The notes: generated by a model from the sequence alone, not told the origin. Shown: positions 42,001 through 50,822, counted from the stretch's first letter. The stretch is DNA of 64,000 nucleotides from Janthinobacterium sp. 67 (GCF_002797895.1 NZ_PGES01000001.1:3968001-4032000), one strand, 5' to 3'. Numbers and translations: made by a program.

Positions 42001-45000
42001 TCGCCCAACAATACATCGCGCTCGGCCGACAGGGTCAGCTTTCCGCTTGGTAGAACCATGGATGTATCCACGCTGACACTATTGCCGTTCAGCGCCACTT
42101 CGGCGCCCAAGGCGCCGGCCAGCGCCGCGTTCGTCGGTGTGGCGGGGGTAGCGCCGGCCGGCGCGCTCACCTTGAGGTCGCCGCCCGCCGTGATGCGGTT
42201 GACGGAACCGGCCGCGCCCGTCAGCAGCGGCGTGTTGATCAGCAGATCGCCGCCGCTGTAGCGGTAGCCATTGGTGGCCGTGTCCCACGCGCTTTGCGAC
42301 TGGTAGACGGACAGGCTGCCCTTGTTGTTGGCGGTCAGCTGCTCGCTGGCATTGAGCGCCACCTGGCCGAAGCCCAGTATCAAACGGTCGAGGTTGTGGA
42401 TGGTGTCGGGACGGCTGTCCGGCGTGAAGCCGAACTCGATGCGCTTGGCGTCGATCTGCAAGCGGCCGCTGCCCGTGCCGGGGCCGTTGGCAACGACGGC
42501 GCCGGGCGCATTCGTCGCGCCCTGCCACACGAGGGTGTCCGTGTGGATGCGCGCCAGCGCGTCCGTGCCGCCATAGCCGTAGATGGCGGGCGTGTTGAGC
42601 ACCAGGCGCGACAGCGACGACTTGCCCGTCGCCGCATCGATGGTCGACAGCTGCGACGAGTCATAGAAATTGAAGGAATTACGCGCCGTCAAGCCCAGGC
42701 TTTCCAGTGCCGGTGCGCCCGTGCTGGTATCGCCGCGCAGCAGGCGGTCGAGCACGTCCTGGTTCAGCGCCAGGCCGTCCGGCAAGGCGCCGCGGGCGCT
42801 GGCATCGGCCAGCGAGGCTGCGCTGCCGATATTGATCGAACCCATCCCCAGCACCAGATTGCGCGTGCCGTAGCGCACGTTGTCGCGCAGGGTGAATGCG
42901 CGCTCCGTCACGGCGGCGATGGTGCCCTCCGAATACAGCGAGGTGGTGCCCGCGCAGGCGCCGCCCGCCTTGGCGCACGTGCCGATGTCGATGATGCCGG
43001 GGCCACCCGAATCGGACGGCGTGCGCACGGCTGGCAGCATGTCCAGCCAGCCGTTCGAGACGGCCAGCACGCTGCCCATCGGCTGGTACACAAAGCCGTC
43101 GCGCGAATCCCAGGCCGCCTTGCCGCGGCCCAGCGTATTGATGCCGGAACCTTGCTCGAGGAAGATGCCGTCGTCGGTTTTCGTGGTCACCAGGAACACT
43201 TCGGCCGCCTTCAGCACGGCGCCCTCGCGCAGCACGATGCCGCCCGCCGATTCGTTGATGGCGGCGATATTGGCGCGCTGATTGGTACCCGTGGCGAAAT
43301 CGCTGTAGGTGACGCGCGGCAAGCCGCCGATGCCCAGGCGCTGGGCGCCGAAGGCGTTGATCTGCGAAGCGTGCACGGAGACGCCATCGAAGTCCGCCTG
43401 CGCTGCCGTACCGTCGGCCAGTACTTGATAGCGGGTCGCCGCATGGTTGCCCGAGCCCAGCAGCAGGGAGCCGCCGAAGCCGCCCTCGGCCGGCGCGTAC
43501 AGGGCGCTGCCATCCATCATCAATGGCGTGTGGTTATTCTCGATGCTGTGCAGCGACGGGGCGATCAGCTGCACCCGCACGCCCTTGGCGTCGCGTTCCA
43601 GCGTGGCGCGCGGCACGCCGTCGCGCGTGGCTTGCGCCACGGCAAAGGCGGCATAGCCCGTTTCATTGTATTGCGAGTAGGTACGCAGCACGTCGGCCGG
43701 CGTCAGGATGGCCTGGCTCGGCACGGCGTCGCGGATGGCCGTGCCGGCGATGCCCGTCTGCGCCGCCGTCGCATACGAACCATTGCGCATGGCCACCGTG
43801 CCGCCCGCCTCGACGGCGCCGGCCAGACCATTCAGTTCCACGCGGAAGGCGCCCGGCAGCAAGGCGAAATTCGATGGCAGCAGGGTATAGGTGCCGGCCG
43901 CCAGGCCGGGCACGCCCGCGGCTATGGTGATCTGGCGTCCCACGGCCGGCTTGCCCGCGCCCTGCTCGGCCGCCAACGGCGCCACGTCCGGCTGCACGCC
44001 GGGAATGATGGCGTACACGGGGTTGGTATTCAGGCCGGGCAAGGTAAAACCGCCATTCGGCTTCATCTGCACCAGCGGATTGAGGCGCGCGTCCGTGGAG
44101 CCGCCCCGTCCGGCCAGGAAGGCCGCGCCCGTCAGGGTACCGCCGCCCGACAGGTCGAGCACGGCGCCGGCTTGCACGTCGACGGCGGCGCCGACCAAGG
44201 CGATCTCGGGACCGTTGCCCACGCCCTTGAACACGACGTCGTTGCCGTCATACAGATAGCTGAGGCCATCGAGCGTGCCGCCGTACGGCATCGTCAAGCC
44301 TTTCGCGCTGACGGACGTCAGGCTGCCCGGCAGCAAATTGACATGGCCCGTATTGGCTTCAAAGCCTTCCGCGCCCAGGGTGATCTGGCCCAGCGGCGCG
44401 CGCAGCACGCCGTGCTGGTTGATGGTGGGAGCAATCAGGCTCAAGCTGCCGAACACGGAAAACGGCTGGTTCGGCGTGGCGCTGCCGGCGCTGCGCCCGA
44501 TATTGAGCGTGCGCAAGGGATCGAGCGTGACGCGGATATTGCCGTATTCATCGACCCGGCTGCTCTGGCCCACCGTGACCATGCCGCTGTCGCCCGTGGC
44601 CGGGTAGATTTGCGCGGCGACCAGGGTGGCATTGCCCGGCTGGTACAGGGCGGCGTTGTTCGACATGCGCAAGTCGCCGCGGCTGTTCAGGGTCAGCTGT
44701 TCGAAGGCATCGCGTTCGACGGCCAGCGGCGTGCCGCCATTCTGCACGATCTCGCCGCGTGTGCCCATGTTGACCTCGCCCGCGAGGTCGAGCATGCCCG
44801 CATCGATCTGCAGCAGGGAACCATCGGCCACCAGCGGCACGCCCAGCATGCCGCGCCCCTTGCCCGAGTTTTTCGAGCCTTTCACGGCATTGGGCACGAT
44901 GTAATTGTCTTTCTGCGCGCGCGCAGCCGTTCCCAGGCGCACATATGGCGCCGCCAGGTGTACCTGGCTGGCAAGGCTTGGCAATTTATCCTGGCCTTCC

Positions 45001-48000
45001 CCATCCAGCTGTGGCAGCGGCTGTTGCTGCTGCGCCAGACCCAGCGAACTGGCGCTCAGGCGCAGGCTCTGGCCCAGCGCCAGGTTGACGTCACCATCGA
45101 CGCTGAGCATGCCGTTCACATGCATGGCCAGGTTATCGAAGCCGCCGGCCTTCACGCGGTCGGCGCCCAGGCGCGCACTGCCGTAGCGCAAAGCCTCATC
45201 CTGCTGGCCGGCGCGCAAACCGGCCGGCAGGACGCTGTCGCCCTGCACTTGCGCCAGCACGAATTCGCGCGGCACCCGCACCGCATTGTCGACGCCATCG
45301 TCTTCCAGCGTCAGGCGGTTCACCTGGCCGTAATTGGGCGTGTCGAGCGCCATCGCCAGGGTGCCGCCGGCCACCGCGCGCAGCGTGCCATCGGCAAAAA
45401 TGCCGTTGTACGAACTGAGCGAAATCAAACCGCCGCTGCCGGCCACGTTGACGGCGCCCTGGTTCGGCAAGTCCAGCGTGGCTTGCGCGCCGCTGGCATC
45501 GAGCAGCGCGCCCGGGCGCACGACGACAAAAGCGTCGGCCGCGTCGACGCTGGCCGCATCGGCCTTGTAGCGGGCGCCGATCTCGATGCTGCCGCCCTTG
45601 TCGGCGCGGCCATAACGGCCACCGCGCATGTCGGTGGCGACGGTGGCGCGGCCGGCCACGTCAAGCACCGCGTGTTCGCCGATCCAGATCGACGTGGCTT
45701 GTCCCTTGCCGTTCGGCACATCGGCATCGCTGCCCGTGCCCAAGGTGCCGGGCAGCACGGCGATCTTGCCGCCCCAGGCATCGAGGCGGCCATCGATGCT
45801 GACCTGGCCATTGCTCGTCATGCTGATCTGGCGGCCCGGATCGACCGTGACGACGGCGCCTTGCGCCACCGCCAGTGCGCCCTTCACGTACGGGCTGCCG
45901 GCCGTCAGCGTCAGGTCGGCGCCGGCGCGCTGCGTCAAGCGGCCCTTGCGCGCATCTTCCTGGTACAGCTCCGGCGTCCACACTTCCAGCGCGGCAGCCG
46001 GATCGGTACCACTCGCCACCGCGTGGCCGGTGGCGGGATTGAAGCGCAGCACGGGCATCTTCACATCGATATGCGCATCCTTGACCACCACGACGCCGTC
46101 GCGGCCCGTGACGGCGTAGTCGGCAAAGCCGCTCTGGAACAGGCTGGCGTCCAGCGACAGCATGGGCTGCACGGCAACGTCGCGCCCCAGCATGGTGCCG
46201 GTCGGCAGCAGCACGCCGCGCGGCGCGCGCACGTCATCGGCGGCGATGCTGCCGGCCGCATACTGCGTCGTTACCGGCACGATGGGCAAGCCATTCGGAA
46301 AAGCCGCCGCCGAAACCTCAAAGCCCGTAGCGAGGCCATTGATGGCCGTCACCACGCTGCCGGCCGGCGCGATGGAGCCGCTCCAGACATACGTCGTGCC
46401 GTTGATGAAGAAGCTCGCGCCCGGCGGCACCAGCAAATCACTCCCCAGCACCAACGGTTTCTGCGTTGACACGTCCACCGTCACGGGCATGCTCAAGGTC
46501 TGGCCCGGCTTGATCACGCTGGTGCTGAGCGCGAAATCGAAGGGAATCTTCTCGCCCTTGGCAATCAAAAACTCATCGGCCAGGCGCAGGCCGACGGGGG
46601 CGCTGCTTCCTCCTGGCAGCACGTCGCCGTCCTGCAGCTTGCCGCCGATGCTGACGGCCGTGCCGCTGTCGATCATCAGGCGTCCGCCGCCCTTCACGCC
46701 GTGGCCGCGCAACTCGCCGTCAAGCTTGAGCACGGCGCCCGTCGGCGTTTTTTCGCGCGGCAAGTCGACGGCCAGGGCGATGTCGCCGCCGCGCCCACCC
46801 TGCAGGCTGCCATTGCTCATCAAAGCAGCGCCCGACGAAACGTCGATCACGCTGCCGCCGGCCAGCTCGATGCCGCCCGAACTCTTCAACGTGACCTTGC
46901 CGCCATTCACGTACGGCAGGCCGGCGACCGCGCCCGGGTCCAGTTCCAGGTTGCTCCACAGACCGCGCGCATCGAGACGCACGCCGGGCGCCACGCGCAC
47001 GCCTGCCGGGCTCGTGGCGCGCCCTTCCGGCGACACGGGCCCATCGATCCACACGGCGCCCATGTTCGCCTGGTAGCGCGAGACCATATTGCCGACGGCG
47101 ATGCTGCCGCTGCGCGCGCTCACGTTCGCCTTGATAGCCACGTCGGTGGCGTGCAGGGCGATGTCGCCGCCATCGGCCACGCGCACGTCGGCGTTGACGT
47201 CGAGCTTGTCGTAGGCATAGATATTCAGGGCGCCCAGCTCCAGGCCGTTGAGCCAGTCCGCATCGAGCTGCAGGGTCTTGGCGCGCGCGGCCGGCAAAGC
47301 TGCACTGAGCAGCTGGCCATCGGCGACGGACGCCACCTTGCCGATCTCGACGTTTTCCAGCACGGCTTGCGGGCTGTCGCGCAACTGGCCCGCCTTCGGG
47401 TCGAAGACGGGCGTCATTTTGCCGACGATCAATTGACCGGCGCGCGCGGCCGAGGTCTGCGCCTGCTTGTAGCCATCGACGCCGTCGTCGCGCTTGCGCT
47501 GCTGGCGCTCGCCCTGGAACACGGACGTGTCGACATCGCCTTCCAGCACGGCGGCGCCCGTGGAGACGACCAGGCGGCCCGCATCGCGGCCCACCGTGTA
47601 GCCGTTTTCCAGGCGCTCGCGCGGACCGATCAAGGCATTCGCATGGGTTTCCGTCGTGTTCGCGCCCCAGCGCGCATGCGTGCTTTCATAACCGCGGTAC
47701 AAGCCCGTGTACAGATTGTCGCCGGGGGCAGTGCTCAGCTTGTACATCGCGCCATCGGCGCCTTTCAGCCACGTCTGCTTGACCATGCCCGTCTGCACGT
47801 CCAGCGAACCGCCGGCGATGTTGATGCGCGAACCGGCCTGCGTCACCACTTCGCCGCCGCCAAAGCCGACGGTGCCGCCCTGGGCCGCCCATTCGCCGAT
47901 GCCGTGGCCGCTGGTGTTCAGGTAGCCGCTCACTTCCAGCAGGCCGCCGGCCGTGTACCAGCGGTCCGTGGCGTAGCCGTTGGTGCCGGCCGGCACCAGC

Positions 48001-49688
48001 ACCAAGTCGCGGCGGTCGACCCACACGTCGCTGTTGTTCAGGTATTTGGCGTCGCGGCTGCCCGGCGCGTCGCGCTGTTCGTTGCCCTGCACGTTGATCA
48101 GCACATTGTTGCTGCTCATGTCGACCTTCACGCCGACGGCGCCAGACACATCGATGGCGGCGTCGCGCGCCACGTGGCTGCGGCGGGCCGCATCGGCCAG
48201 CACCTGGCCGCCCGTGGCCAAGGTCAGCGAATCGCCTTCGAACTCGATGTTGCCGGCGGAGACGATGCGCACCAGCGACTGGTCGCGCCGGTCCTGCGGC
48301 GTGTCCGTGCCCTTGCCCGTGTCTTTCAGCAAGGTGTCGCGCTGCACGTCGAGCGCCGTGGCGCCGTTGTCGTCGATGACAATGGCGCTGACGCTGCCGC
48401 GCGCCAGGGTGACGGCGGCGTTCTCGCCCGCCGCCGCCAGGTGGATCGTGCCGCGGCCATCGACGGTCGTGCTCGACAACAGCACGCCATCTTGGCGCAC
48501 GCTGTTGCCGCTGAGCGTGATGTCGCCCGTGGCCGCCTGGATCAGGCCGTTATTCACGACGCTGCCGGCTCCGCTGTCGGCCACGCGAAGCATCTCGACT
48601 TCATTGCCGCGCGTGCTCGAATACGGGTTCTTGTCCGTGCCCATGCCCTGGCGCACGGCGATGGCGTCGCCGGCCGCCAAGGTGGTCTGGCCATTCGGCG
48701 TGGTGATGGCGCCCGCATTCTCGACGGCGCGGCCGGCCAGCAGCACATAGCCGCCGCCTTCCGTCACCGTCTGCGGCTTGCGCGTGTCGATGCGCGCGCC
48801 GGCGGCGACGACGACGTCCGCCTCGGCCGCCGCATGCGTAAAGGTATTCTGGCCCAGCAGCAAATCGTTCGCGAAGGTCGGCACGGCGCCCGTGCCCTGC
48901 GTCTTGCCGTACAAGCCGCTCTTGAACTGGCTGTCGCTCATGCCCATGGCGGCGGCGGCCAGGTTGCGCGTATCGACCTGGCTGCTGCCCGCAAACACGA
49001 TGCCGTTGCGGTTGACGATCATCACCGTGCCGTCGGCCTTGATCTGGCCCTGGATCTGGCTGGGGCGCGCCAGCGGATCGTTGACGCGGTTCAACACGGA
49101 CCAGTGCGATTTCTGGTCGAACTGCAAGGTGGTGTTCTTGCCGACATTAAAACTTTCCCAGTTCAAAATCGCCTTGTCGTCCGTCTGCGCGACCTTCACG
49201 ACGGTCTTGCCGTCGGCCTGGGTTTGCACGGGAGCCTGGGCGTTGAGCCAGCCCGCCGTCAGGCTGTTGCTGTCGACCTGCAAGCCGCCCTTGACGAGGC
49301 CGTCGGGCGCGCCGCCGGCCGCCAGCGCCGCCTGGCGCGCGGCCGCCTGCACCGCCTGTTCGGCGGCGATGCCGCGCGCGGTCAGCAACAAGTTGTTCAG
49401 CGATTGCTGCAGCTTGCCTTCGGCCTTTTGCTGCTGCAGCAAAGGGTTGTTCAGCGAGGTGGCCGGCTGGCCATTCGGCAAGCGTCCCGTAGCGGTGGCC
49501 GTGCCCTGCTGCGCTCCCTTGCCCGCAAACCAGGCGCCGCTGAACGGCTGCTGCGCCTGCGCGCCGCCTGCCTGCAGCAGCATGGCGATGGCCAGCGCCA
49601 GCGGTTTCAAGCGCACCGGGCGCCCGTTGTGGCTGCCCGCCATGGAGGAGGAGGATGCGTGTTTCGTGACCGACTTGCTTCGCTGCAT
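36048..49688 (-). CDS. Giant filamentous haemagglutinin-type TpsA exoprotein
   Basis: A single intact frame of 4546 residues (about 450 kDa). It has an extended signal peptide (1-45, cut after GGAQA), the TPS secretion domain (about 100-330) with ILNWESFNVGKNTTLQF near 174-190, the NRNGI motif at 226-230 and VDTRNLAAAAMGMSD, followed by thousands of residues of imperfect beta-helix repeats rich in Gly, Ala, Asp and Leu. The C-terminal 500 residues include a helical insertion (YMDPAKLADPAKPLADQ onward) and a DUF3739-type end with GGNILAWSATGDINAGRG and PPGDIDLIAPLGSIDAGEAG. No toxin, protease or CDI-like VENN module was recognised, so an adhesin or surface fibre is more likely than a contact toxin. 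One rare cysteine pair is in TCAKAGGACAG. The ATG has AAGGGA eight bases upstream. Confidence 0.95.
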   Translation of the reverse strand: MQRSKSVTKHASSSSMAGSHNGRPVRLKPLALAIAMLLQAGGAQAQQPFSGAWFAGKGAQQGTATATGRLPNGQPATSLNNPLLQQQKAEGKLQQSLNNLLLTARGIAAEQAVQAAARQAALAAGGAPDGLVKGGLQVDSNSLTAGWLNAQAPVQTQADGKTVVKVAQTDDKAILNWESFNVGKNTTLQFDQKSHWSVLNRVNDPLARPSQIQGQIKADGTVMIVNRNGIVFAGSSQVDTRNLAAAAMGMSDSQFKSGLYGKTQGTGAVPTFANDLLLGQNTFTHAAAEADVVVAAGARIDTRKPQTVTEGGGYVLLAGRAVENAGAITTPNGQTTLAAGDAIAVRQGMGTDKNPYSSTRGNEVEMLRVADSGAGSVVNNGLIQAATGDITLSGNSVRQDGVLLSSTTVDGRGTIHLAAAGENAAVTLARGSVSAIVIDDNGATALDVQRDTLLKDTGKGTDTPQDRRDQSLVRIVSAGNIEFEGDSLTLATGGQVLADAARRSHVARDAAIDVSGAVGVKVDMSSNNVLINVQGNEQRDAPGSRDAKYLNNSDVWVDRRDLVLVPAGTNGYATDRWYTAGGLLEVSGYLNTSGHGIGEWAAQGGTVGFGGGEVVTQAGSRINIAGGSLDVQTGMVKQTWLKGADGAMYKLSTAPGDNLYTGLYRGYESTHARWGANTTETHANALIGPRERLENGYTVGRDAGRLVVSTGAAVLEGDVDTSVFQGERQQRKRDDGVDGYKQAQTSAARAGQLIVGKMTPVFDPKAGQLRDSPQAVLENVEIGKVASVADGQLLSAALPAARAKTLQLDADWLNGLELGALNIYAYDKLDVNADVRVADGGDIALHATDVAIKANVSARSGSIAVGNMVSRYQANMGAVWIDGPVSPEGRATSPAGVRVAPGVRLDARGLWSNLELDPGAVAGLPYVNGGKVTLKSSGGIELAGGSVIDVSSGAALMSNGSLQGGRGGDIALAVDLPREKTPTGAVLKLDGELRGHGVKGGGRLMIDSGTAVSIGGKLQDGDVLPGGSSAPVGLRLADEFLIAKGEKIPFDFALSTSVIKPGQTLSMPVTVDVSTQKPLVLGSDLLVPPGASFFINGTTYVWSGSIAPAGSVVTAINGLATGFEVSAAAFPNGLPIVPVTTQYAAGSIAADDVRAPRGVLLPTGTMLGRDVAVQPMLSLDASLFQSGFADYAVTGRDGVVVVKDAHIDVKMPVLRFNPATGHAVASGTDPAAALEVWTPELYQEDARKGRLTQRAGADLTLTAGSPYVKGALAVAQGAVVTVDPGRQISMTSNGQVSIDGRLDAWGGKIAVLPGTLGTGSDADVPNGKGQATSIWIGEHAVLDVAGRATVATDMRGGRYGRADKGGSIEIGARYKADAASVDAADAFVVVRPGALLDASGAQATLDLPNQGAVNVAGSGGLISLSSYNGIFADGTLRAVAGGTLAMALDTPNYGQVNRLTLEDDGVDNAVRVPREFVLAQVQGDSVLPAGLRAGQQDEALRYGSARLGADRVKAGGFDNLAMHVNGMLSVDGDVNLALGQSLRLSASSLGLAQQQQPLPQLDGEGQDKLPSLASQVHLAAPYVRLGTAARAQKDNYIVPNAVKGSKNSGKGRGMLGVPLVADGSLLQIDAGMLDLAGEVNMGTRGEIVQNGGTPLAVERDAFEQLTLNSRGDLRMSNNAALYQPGNATLVAAQIYPATGDSGMVTVGQSSRVDEYGNIRVTLDPLRTLNIGRSAGSATPNQPFSVFGSLSLIAPTINQHGVLRAPLGQITLGAEGFEANTGHVNLLPGSLTSVSAKGLTMPYGGTLDGLSYLYDGNDVVFKGVGNGPEIALVGAAVDVQAGAVLDLSGGGTLTGAAFLAGRGGSTDARLNPLVQMKPNGGFTLPGLNTNPVYAIIPGVQPDVAPLAAEQGAGKPAVGRQITIAAGVPGLAAGTYTLLPSNFALLPGAFRVELNGLAGAVEAGGTVAMRNGSYATAAQTGIAGTAIRDAVPSQAILTPADVLRTYSQYNETGYAAFAVAQATRDGVPRATLERDAKGVRVQLIAPSLHSIENNHTPLMMDGSALYAPAEGGFGGSLLLGSGNHAATRYQVLADGTAAQADFDGVSVHASQINAFGAQRLGIGGLPRVTYSDFATGTNQRANIAAINESAGGIVLREGAVLKAAEVFLVTTKTDDGIFLEQGSGINTLGRGKAAWDSRDGFVYQPMGSVLAVSNGWLDMLPAVRTPSDSGGPGIIDIGTCAKAGGACAGTTSLYSEGTIAAVTERAFTLRDNVRYGTRNLVLGMGSINIGSAASLADASARGALPDGLALNQDVLDRLLRGDTSTGAPALESLGLTARNSFNFYDSSQLSTIDAATGKSSLSRLVLNTPAIYGYGGTDALARIHTDTLVWQGATNAPGAVVANGPGTGSGRLQIDAKRIEFGFTPDSRPDTIHNLDRLILGFGQVALNASEQLTANNKGSLSVYQSQSAWDTATNGYRYSGGDLLINTPLLTGAAGSVNRITAGGDLKVSAPAGATPATPTNAALAGALGAEVALNGNSVSVDTSMVLPSGKLTLSAERDVLLGDKAKLDLAGRKIDFYDTSKYSWGGDVILDSRAGDVRQAGASVIDLSAVNNRAGKLSVIATGDAAGTADLRGSLLGGASGHYDAGGTLVPYAAGGVEVRAQQIGDFAGLNQRLNTGKVFGSRSFQLKQGDLTIGDEVKAREVSVSVDGGSLSVSGRIDASGEQVGSIRLAGRDGVTIQSGAVLDAHGTVLRTDSYGQAIEAPNRAVIELAAPSGRLSLENGARFDLRSGDKGGNYGSIDLNARRLGGATGDDVDIDAAGALNVAGARTINVNAFWQYKDAPAGTGKDADGRSYQGINQAYLDEKHGDSQLFMAHALANGNLMNNKLRGLRGDANAFHLRPGVEIVSATPGGDLHIDGDIDLSGHRYDGVNPLARLSGVYGSGEAGALVVRAGGKLSVFGSITDGFDTRTLPVTPDDKGWQLVKGRLPWGGDVVVPQAGLVTLAEDTYFQSGTSVNFAVPMKAMQLRGGTLLAARATLTAELNLPAGSVLGGAVRDADGKVLYAAGTVLPKALALSSGMQLDPGLRLPGAASVAAMLWPANVALPFPEGKPRDTGDSVNPVNGVVLAAALALDKGSVLPAGTLVKLPGDATVVALRAEDGAGKQGRNLALAPMLAQGSQAWSLRLVGGADTAAADTRALRPHAKDAHLMLADTHYGMEERTSVKPGTGLPGKYIYSEEGIAAGLPEGEVNLADWGGEAALLENYSNWVIKIADGTPPEEVTKDEPARQLLFSVLRTGMGDLDLLAAGDFDMRSLYGVYTAGTQSASPLVDGKDLFNLPRGLNAKGKLLGALGDDKLTRFVDGGSESLYRAWYPEHGGNLLLRAQGDVKGDTVGTALQRREDAIGTLSAQQDTSDIGAWLWRQGSGSTGAGVPTAWWINFGTYVARPEGGDLFAGLPVVSGFTGIGTLGGGNVLLQAGGNAGMLTSRADPGGVFAPRSQGLNVAVGSTGRVTPDGKLLLTGGGDLDIRIGGGLNPVAEVRSFDANSDAPNADTRFERQYPTLNSTFTNLRGALRMEAGAVGGVELRFDRADPKESRPYETYAAGTAIASGGPILVPGDSGVRIDARGDLVLGGTADAGRVKQLGNGSPFNYQGVERQGEGWSWFSLWTPATAIDLFSAGGNLTPTSAWIQSDMGDNHAPTDARFVMPSVLRAVAASGSLYYGNASLGRLGEGGKVDMPQNGVILAPSPVAPQFVKTRTGQLEMLAADSIHAAGYPITASGADPRLLPSPFNPGFVGALDPVWFGLLPLHNVSANGLAPGALKWFGSSSNGASDASQQLYPLFSMTAPTVSDYVPVGQQPAHFYANSGDIVGLRTGGIVYRGTLKGETGPLGVWYEGGGAVAVRAGRDIVNSGTPLGSVEGVPEGAAGWTSQGFVGRPDFPDKPVVSGVSSARGNLFVHRNADDVSVVSAGRDIRYSTFYVAGPGQLNVSAGRDLYMADKAELRSIGSIVNTGPGERGNGAGISVAAGVGRNGPDYAAFAARYMDPAKLADPAKPLADQAGSAVYVYGGKLTLADWLRGQFAYSGDEAGASAFLGTKQAELEKAGQASGAVRRDLAREYAQVSHLHLVNWLTTRFGGDSGLGIRYDPTTDARSFFAALPKEQQQVYLSNVYFAELKAAGREYNDPDGMRRGSYLRGREAIATLFPAQDKAGQKIEYKGDLTMFSSALYTLNDYEGVYTKRPVAGVRYLSPQEWAEAGRPTVNVPHVIVNDAGIHTDVGGDIGITVPGGRALIGVDGGYAPGEGSGVLTQGAGEIQMYAKDSILLGQSRIFTTFGGNILAWSATGDINAGRGTKSTVVYTPQRRTYDSIGLVSLSPSTPATGAGIATLNPIPEVPPGDIDLIAPLGSIDAGEAGIRVSGNVNLAALQVINAENVQVQGKSAGLPVVASVNVGALSNASAAATQAVTAAQDVLQRERAATRQALPSLFTVKVLGFGNEQSDEAGAGKHQGGEPQASSYQPAGVVQVLGAGPLTAPQLQALTPNERRGLQP

Positions 49689-49821
49689 GGCGACATTCCC
49701 TTTTCATGTTCCGTTGCTGACCGATATCGCGAAGGGCAAGCGGCACGCACGGGGGCGGGCGGCAAGCACTGATTCGCGGCTTCCAGCAGCATTGACAGGG
49801 AACAAGGTCCGGGACTGCAAA

Positions 49822-49839
49822 AGGTCATGAAAATGTCAT
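49822..49839 (+). promoter_or_regulatory. Pho-box-like direct repeat upstream of tpsA (reverse orientation)
   Basis: AGGTCAT-GAAA-ATGTCAT matches the direct-repeat layout of a PhoB box (CTGTCAT, 4-base spacer, CTGTCAT) at 5 of 7 and 6 of 7 positions. It points away from tpsA, whose start is 134 bases away, so its function is doubtful. It is listed because the upstream operon has a better, correctly oriented box. Confidence 0.3.
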
Positions 49840-49843
49840 AATT

Positions 49844-49880
49844 GGCTGAGCACCCCGGCGCGCCAAGGCGGGGCTCAGCC
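49844..49880 (-). terminator. Hairpin at the end of the anti-sigma gene
   Basis: Perfect 8-base stem GGCTGAGC (49844-49851) / GCTCAGCC (49873-49880), extended by CCC/GGG pairs, overlaps the stop codon of the FecR-type gene. No good U run follows on the minus strand, so it may be an attenuator or mRNA-stability hairpin between the regulatory genes and tpsA. Confidence 0.5.
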
Positions 49881-50822
49881 GAACAGCACGATGCCGCCCG
49901 GCAAACGCGTCACGCGCGCGCCATACGCGTCCTGGATCAGGGCGATCACGTCATCGAGGCGGTCGAGCGAAAAGCTCGCTTGCACGCGCGCGTGTTTCAA
50001 GGCGTCGCCATTGAGGATCAGCTTGCCGGGGCGGTAGCGGTTCACTTCATCCACCACCTCGGCCAAAGTGCTTTGCTTGAAGACCAGCAGGCGCTGGCGC
50101 CACGCGCTGACGTCGCTTTTCGCCACCGCGCGGGCGATGCCGAAATGCTCGGGCCGGTAGCGCAGCTGCTGGCCGGCCGCCAGTTCCGCATCGTTGCCGG
50201 CCTGCGCCACGCGCAAGCGGCCCGCCAGGCACGTCACGCACACTTCCTGGCCAAACAGGCGGATATTGAAACGCGCGTTGCCGGCCGACACCGTGCCGTC
50301 GCCCGCCTGCACGCGCACGCTTGCCGCGCCGCGCAAGCCAGCCTGGAATTCCGCTTCGCCGGCCAGCAGCACCAGCGACGCGGCGCCGTCCTGCACGGGC
50401 GCCGCGTCGAGCCGCGTCTGCGTATTCATCTGCACCAGCACGCCGCCATCGAGCGCCACTTCGCGCTGCTCGCCCGTGCCCGTGGCGTAGTCGGCGGCAA
50501 GCCCGGCCACAGCCGGCCACAGGTCCGTCGGCGGGCGCAGCACCAGCAAGCCCAGCGAGGCGGCGACGGCGACACCAAGCCAGGCGCGCCGCGCCACGTT
50601 GACAGGCGCCTGCGCCCGCTTGACGGCGCGCGCGGCCGGCGCCATGGCGTCCCACACGGCGCGCGCTTCGGCAAAGGCCGTCGCATGCCTGCGGCTGCGC
50701 GCGCACCAGTGGCGAAACACTTGCGCGTCGCGCTCGCTGACCTGGCCCGAGGCCAGACGCACGACCCACGCCTGCGCTTCCTTCTGGATGACACCCATAT
50801 CGTCTTCCGCTTGTTCAGTCAT
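49875..50822 (-). CDS. FecR-family anti-sigma/sigma-regulator protein
   Basis: The 315-residue protein is a FecR-type inner-membrane regulator of the adjacent sigma factor. Residues 1-90 form the cytoplasmic domain (AWVVRLASGQVSERDAQVFRHWCARSRRHATAFAEARAVWDAM), one membrane helix follows near 95-115 (WLGVAVAASLGLLVL), then the periplasmic FecR domain (REVALDGGVLVQMNTQTRLDA, LLAGEAEFQAG) and a C-terminal STN-like domain (RYRPGKLILNGDALKHARVQASFSL). I start at the ATG at 50822; it overlaps the sigma gene stop by 8 bases. In known systems the periplasmic part receives the signal from the receptor STN domain, encoded here by 51375-52100. Confidence 0.92.
   Translation of the reverse strand: MTEQAEDDMGVIQKEAQAWVVRLASGQVSERDAQVFRHWCARSRRHATAFAEARAVWDAMAPAARAVKRAQAPVNVARRAWLGVAVAASLGLLVLRPPTDLWPAVAGLAADYATGTGEQREVALDGGVLVQMNTQTRLDAAPVQDGAASLVLLAGEAEFQAGLRGAASVRVQAGDGTVSAGNARFNIRLFGQEVCVTCLAGRLRVAQAGNDAELAAGQQLRYRPEHFGIARAVAKSDVSAWRQRLLVFKQSTLAEVVDEVNRYRPGKLILNGDALKHARVQASFSLDRLDDVIALIQDAYGARVTRLPGGIVLFG

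Noticed and set aside
34293..49772. Very long plus-strand open frames (1903, 1391 and 1023 codons at 34293-40004, 42294-46469 and 46701-49772) opposite tpsB and tpsA
   Set aside because: They are antisense to clearly coding, GC-rich repetitive sequence and have His/Arg/Gln-rich, unfamiliar translations. Long antisense frames are expected when third positions are nearly all G or C.
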